From contig NZ_BEWA01000002.1 in assembly GCF_003112535.1 (NCBI RefSeq), positions 124,001-188,000 of the forward strand: a stretch of DNA of 64,000 nt, given 5' to 3'. The notes under the pieces were generated by a model. That model was not told the DNA's origin and did no database searches. It saw only the letters and a list, made by a program, of their open reading frames with translations. Position 1 is the stretch's first letter. Every line of letters starts with the position of its first letter. This DNA comes from Streptomyces rishiriensis. Lineage in GTDB: Bacteria > Actinomycetota > Actinomycetes > Streptomycetales > Streptomycetaceae. Positions 62,525 through 64,000 of the stretch are shown here, in pieces. Made by a program: the position numbers and the translations under genes.

Positions 62525-64000
62525 CTACTTCCTTTTGGAACCGGTCGGCTTCTTGAAACCGGCGGACTTCAACTTTCTGACGCCGACCGCCCTGGAGCGG
62601 ACGGCCAGGGACTTCAGCTTCCGGCCGGGAGCTGCCAGCGCCCGCAGGACCAGAGCGCTCTTCGGCGGGTACATCTGAGCCGTGTCGATCACGACACGCC
62701 CCTTGTCGTTGACGATGGCCGACGCCCGGTAGGGGTCCCCCTCCCGGCCCCACCGGCGGGCCAGCGGCATGGGCAGGCCGGTGCCCGGCACGGGTACCTC
62801 GTACGTGGCGCCCGCCAGGTCCACGTACACCCGCACACCGCGCTTGGCGGTGACGTACTCCAACGGGATCCGGGCGTGCAGCACGGTTGCGGCGCCGTCC
62901 TCGGCGGGCTTGACGAGCTGCTCGCCCACGGGCGCCGGGGTCTTGTGGTTCGGCTTCAGCTTCCGGGCGCCCGGCTTGTCGGCCGACTTGGGCATGGCGC
63001 CCTTGGTGAGCCGCAGGGTCATGCCGTCGGTCACGCCGACGACGGGCACCCGCACGGACGCCGAGTAGGTCAGTCCGTCGCCCTGCTGCTCCCAGTCGGA
63101 GGCCAGCAGCTTGGTGCCCGGGGCGAGCTGGGCGGCGACCGAGTCCCCGGCCAGCACCTCGAAGACATGGTCGGCCAGTCCGATGCGCGGGTCACGGAAG
63201 CCGGGGTAGCGCGCGAAGACGTGCTCGCCCTCGACGACGAACGTGACGCCGTTCTCCGGCTCCGAGACGATCGCCTCGCACAGCTCGTCGACCGCGCCGG
63301 CCTGCGCCAGGGCGATGCGCACCCGGCGCTTGACGTCCATGGCGTCACGGATGCCGTCGGTGAAGTACGCGTCCGCGAGTCGGGCAATGCCCGCGCAGAT
63401 CTTCACCCGCACCTCGCGGTCCAGGGCCGGGAAGTCGTCCTGGACGAGCTTGGCCAGCTCCCAGGTGAAGTGCCGGCGCAGCAGGGCGTCGCGCTGCGGA
63501 CCCGCCTCGATGAGGCCGGCCGCGAAGTTCATCATCTCGGCGGTGCACTCGAGCCGGGAGAGATGGTCGGCCCGGTAGGTGATGTTGCTGGCGTCGCCGC
63601 GCTTGACCGCGTAGTAGCAGGTGTAGTTCGCCACCACCGAGATCTTGCGGGCCCGCACCAGGGCCTCGATGGTGAACGGCTGGTCGCTGCCCACGGCCAT
63701 GTGCTCGGGGAAGCGCAGCTTGTACTTCTCCACCATCTCGCGGCGGAAGAGCTTGGTGTTGGCCAGGGTGAAGGGCACCCCCGGCTCGTCCAGGCTGACG
63801 TCCCGGTCGCCGTGCTGGAACAGCGCCTGGTGGACGTAACGGCCGTTGGTGCCGACCATCTTGCCGACGACCACGTCCGAGTCGTGCTTGTCGGCGTACT
63901 TCACCATGCGCTGCAACGCCTCCTCGCCGAGGTAGTCGTCGGAGCCGATGAAGTACACGTACCGGCCGGTCGCCAGTTCCAGCGCCCGGTTGCTGGGCGC
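62525..64000 (-). CDS. family 2 glycosyltransferase, N-terminus beyond the window
   Basis: The last ~491 residues are visible. The GT-A core enters mid-way (RALELATGRYVYFIGSDDYL, GSDD as the DxD equivalent), then VGSDQPFTIEALVRA and VANYTCYYAVKRGD. A long C-terminal region of about 250 residues contains beta-rich segments (VTFVVEGEHVFARYPG, SYSASVRVPV-like strands) and a Lys/Arg-rich tail ending TGSKRK. Similar to the GT2 at 43467, so both probably act on the same class of wall polymer. Confidence 0.85.
   Translation of the reverse strand, partial: APSNRALELATGRYVYFIGSDDYLGEEALQRMVKYADKHDSDVVVGKMVGTNGRYVHQALFQHGDRDVSLDEPGVPFTLANTKLFRREMVEKYKLRFPEHMAVGSDQPFTIEALVRARKISVVANYTCYYAVKRGDASNITYRADHLSRLECTAEMMNFAAGLIEAGPQRDALLRRHFTWELAKLVQDDFPALDREVRVKICAGIARLADAYFTDGIRDAMDVKRRVRIALAQAGAVDELCEAIVSEPENGVTFVVEGEHVFARYPGFRDPRIGLADHVFEVLAGDSVAAQLAPGTKLLASDWEQQGDGLTYSASVRVPVVGVTDGMTLRLTKGAMPKSADKPGARKLKPNHKTPAPVGEQLVKPAEDGAATVLHARIPLEYVTAKRGVRVYVDLAGATYEVPVPGTGLPMPLARRWGREGDPYRASAIVNDKGRVVIDTAQMYPPKSALVLRALAAPGRKLKSLAVRSRAVGVRKLKSAGFKKPTGSKRK

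Overview
The window reads as a piece of a Streptomyces (or very close streptomycete) chromosome core. Base composition is extremely GC-rich, many genes start with GTG, several genes appear to be leaderless, and the gene order hemW, fadD, lepA, rpsT, holA, comEC/comEA, degV-like, leuS, then pgm-like, rsfS, LCP, nadD, proA, proB, obg, rpmA, rplU is the one I remember from Streptomyces genomes such as S. coelicolor. No species can be named from the sequence alone.

Left part (1-24.9 kb): a truncated metallo-beta-lactamase-fold gene and a DUF3097 gene on the plus strand, then a mostly minus-strand run: hemW, a DyP-type peroxidase, a three-domain SpoIIE/GAF/ATPase phosphatase, a long-chain acyl-CoA ligase, lepA (divergent from rpsT), a SnoaL-like protein, holA, a small conserved protein, a YceI protein, an arylamine N-acetyltransferase, the comEC-comEA pair, a DegV protein, a coiled-coil membrane protein and leuS. 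Upstream of leuS is a 12-codon leader ORF with three consecutive Leu codons followed by an intrinsic terminator, a classical attenuator layout.

Middle (25-43 kb): a plus-strand two-gene electron-transfer module (six-helix bis-haem cytochrome with NOX/ferric-reductase histidine spacing, plus a NuoF-like flavin/Fe-S protein fused to a ferredoxin). Next come two identical tRNA-Ala(GGC) genes flanking two tiny zinc-ribbon genes, an MFS exporter and its divergent XRE regulator. Then the pgm-like/rsfS/LCP/nadD block, small membrane proteins, an M48 protease, two paralogous membrane proteins, proA and proB.

Right part (43.5-64 kb): a cell-wall glycopolymer region. It holds family 2 and family 4 glycosyltransferases, a CDP-polyol phosphotransferase-like membrane protein, a bifunctional CDP-ribitol synthase-like protein, a hexapeptide acyltransferase, a UDP-GlcNAc 2-epimerase and a UDP-ManNAc dehydrogenase (together giving UDP-ManNAcA). 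The housekeeping obg-rpmA-rplU operon is embedded in it, and a secreted trypsin-fold pseudoprotease with five FG-GAP repeats sits among the glycosyltransferases. The likely joint product is an anionic wall polymer, and the LCP protein at 33-35 kb is a candidate ligase for attaching such polymers to peptidoglycan.

Intergenic DNA is unusually rich in short tandem repeats (10-, 20-, 26-, 28- to 30- and 30-bp units), and one CCGGAG hexamer recurs inside four coding regions.
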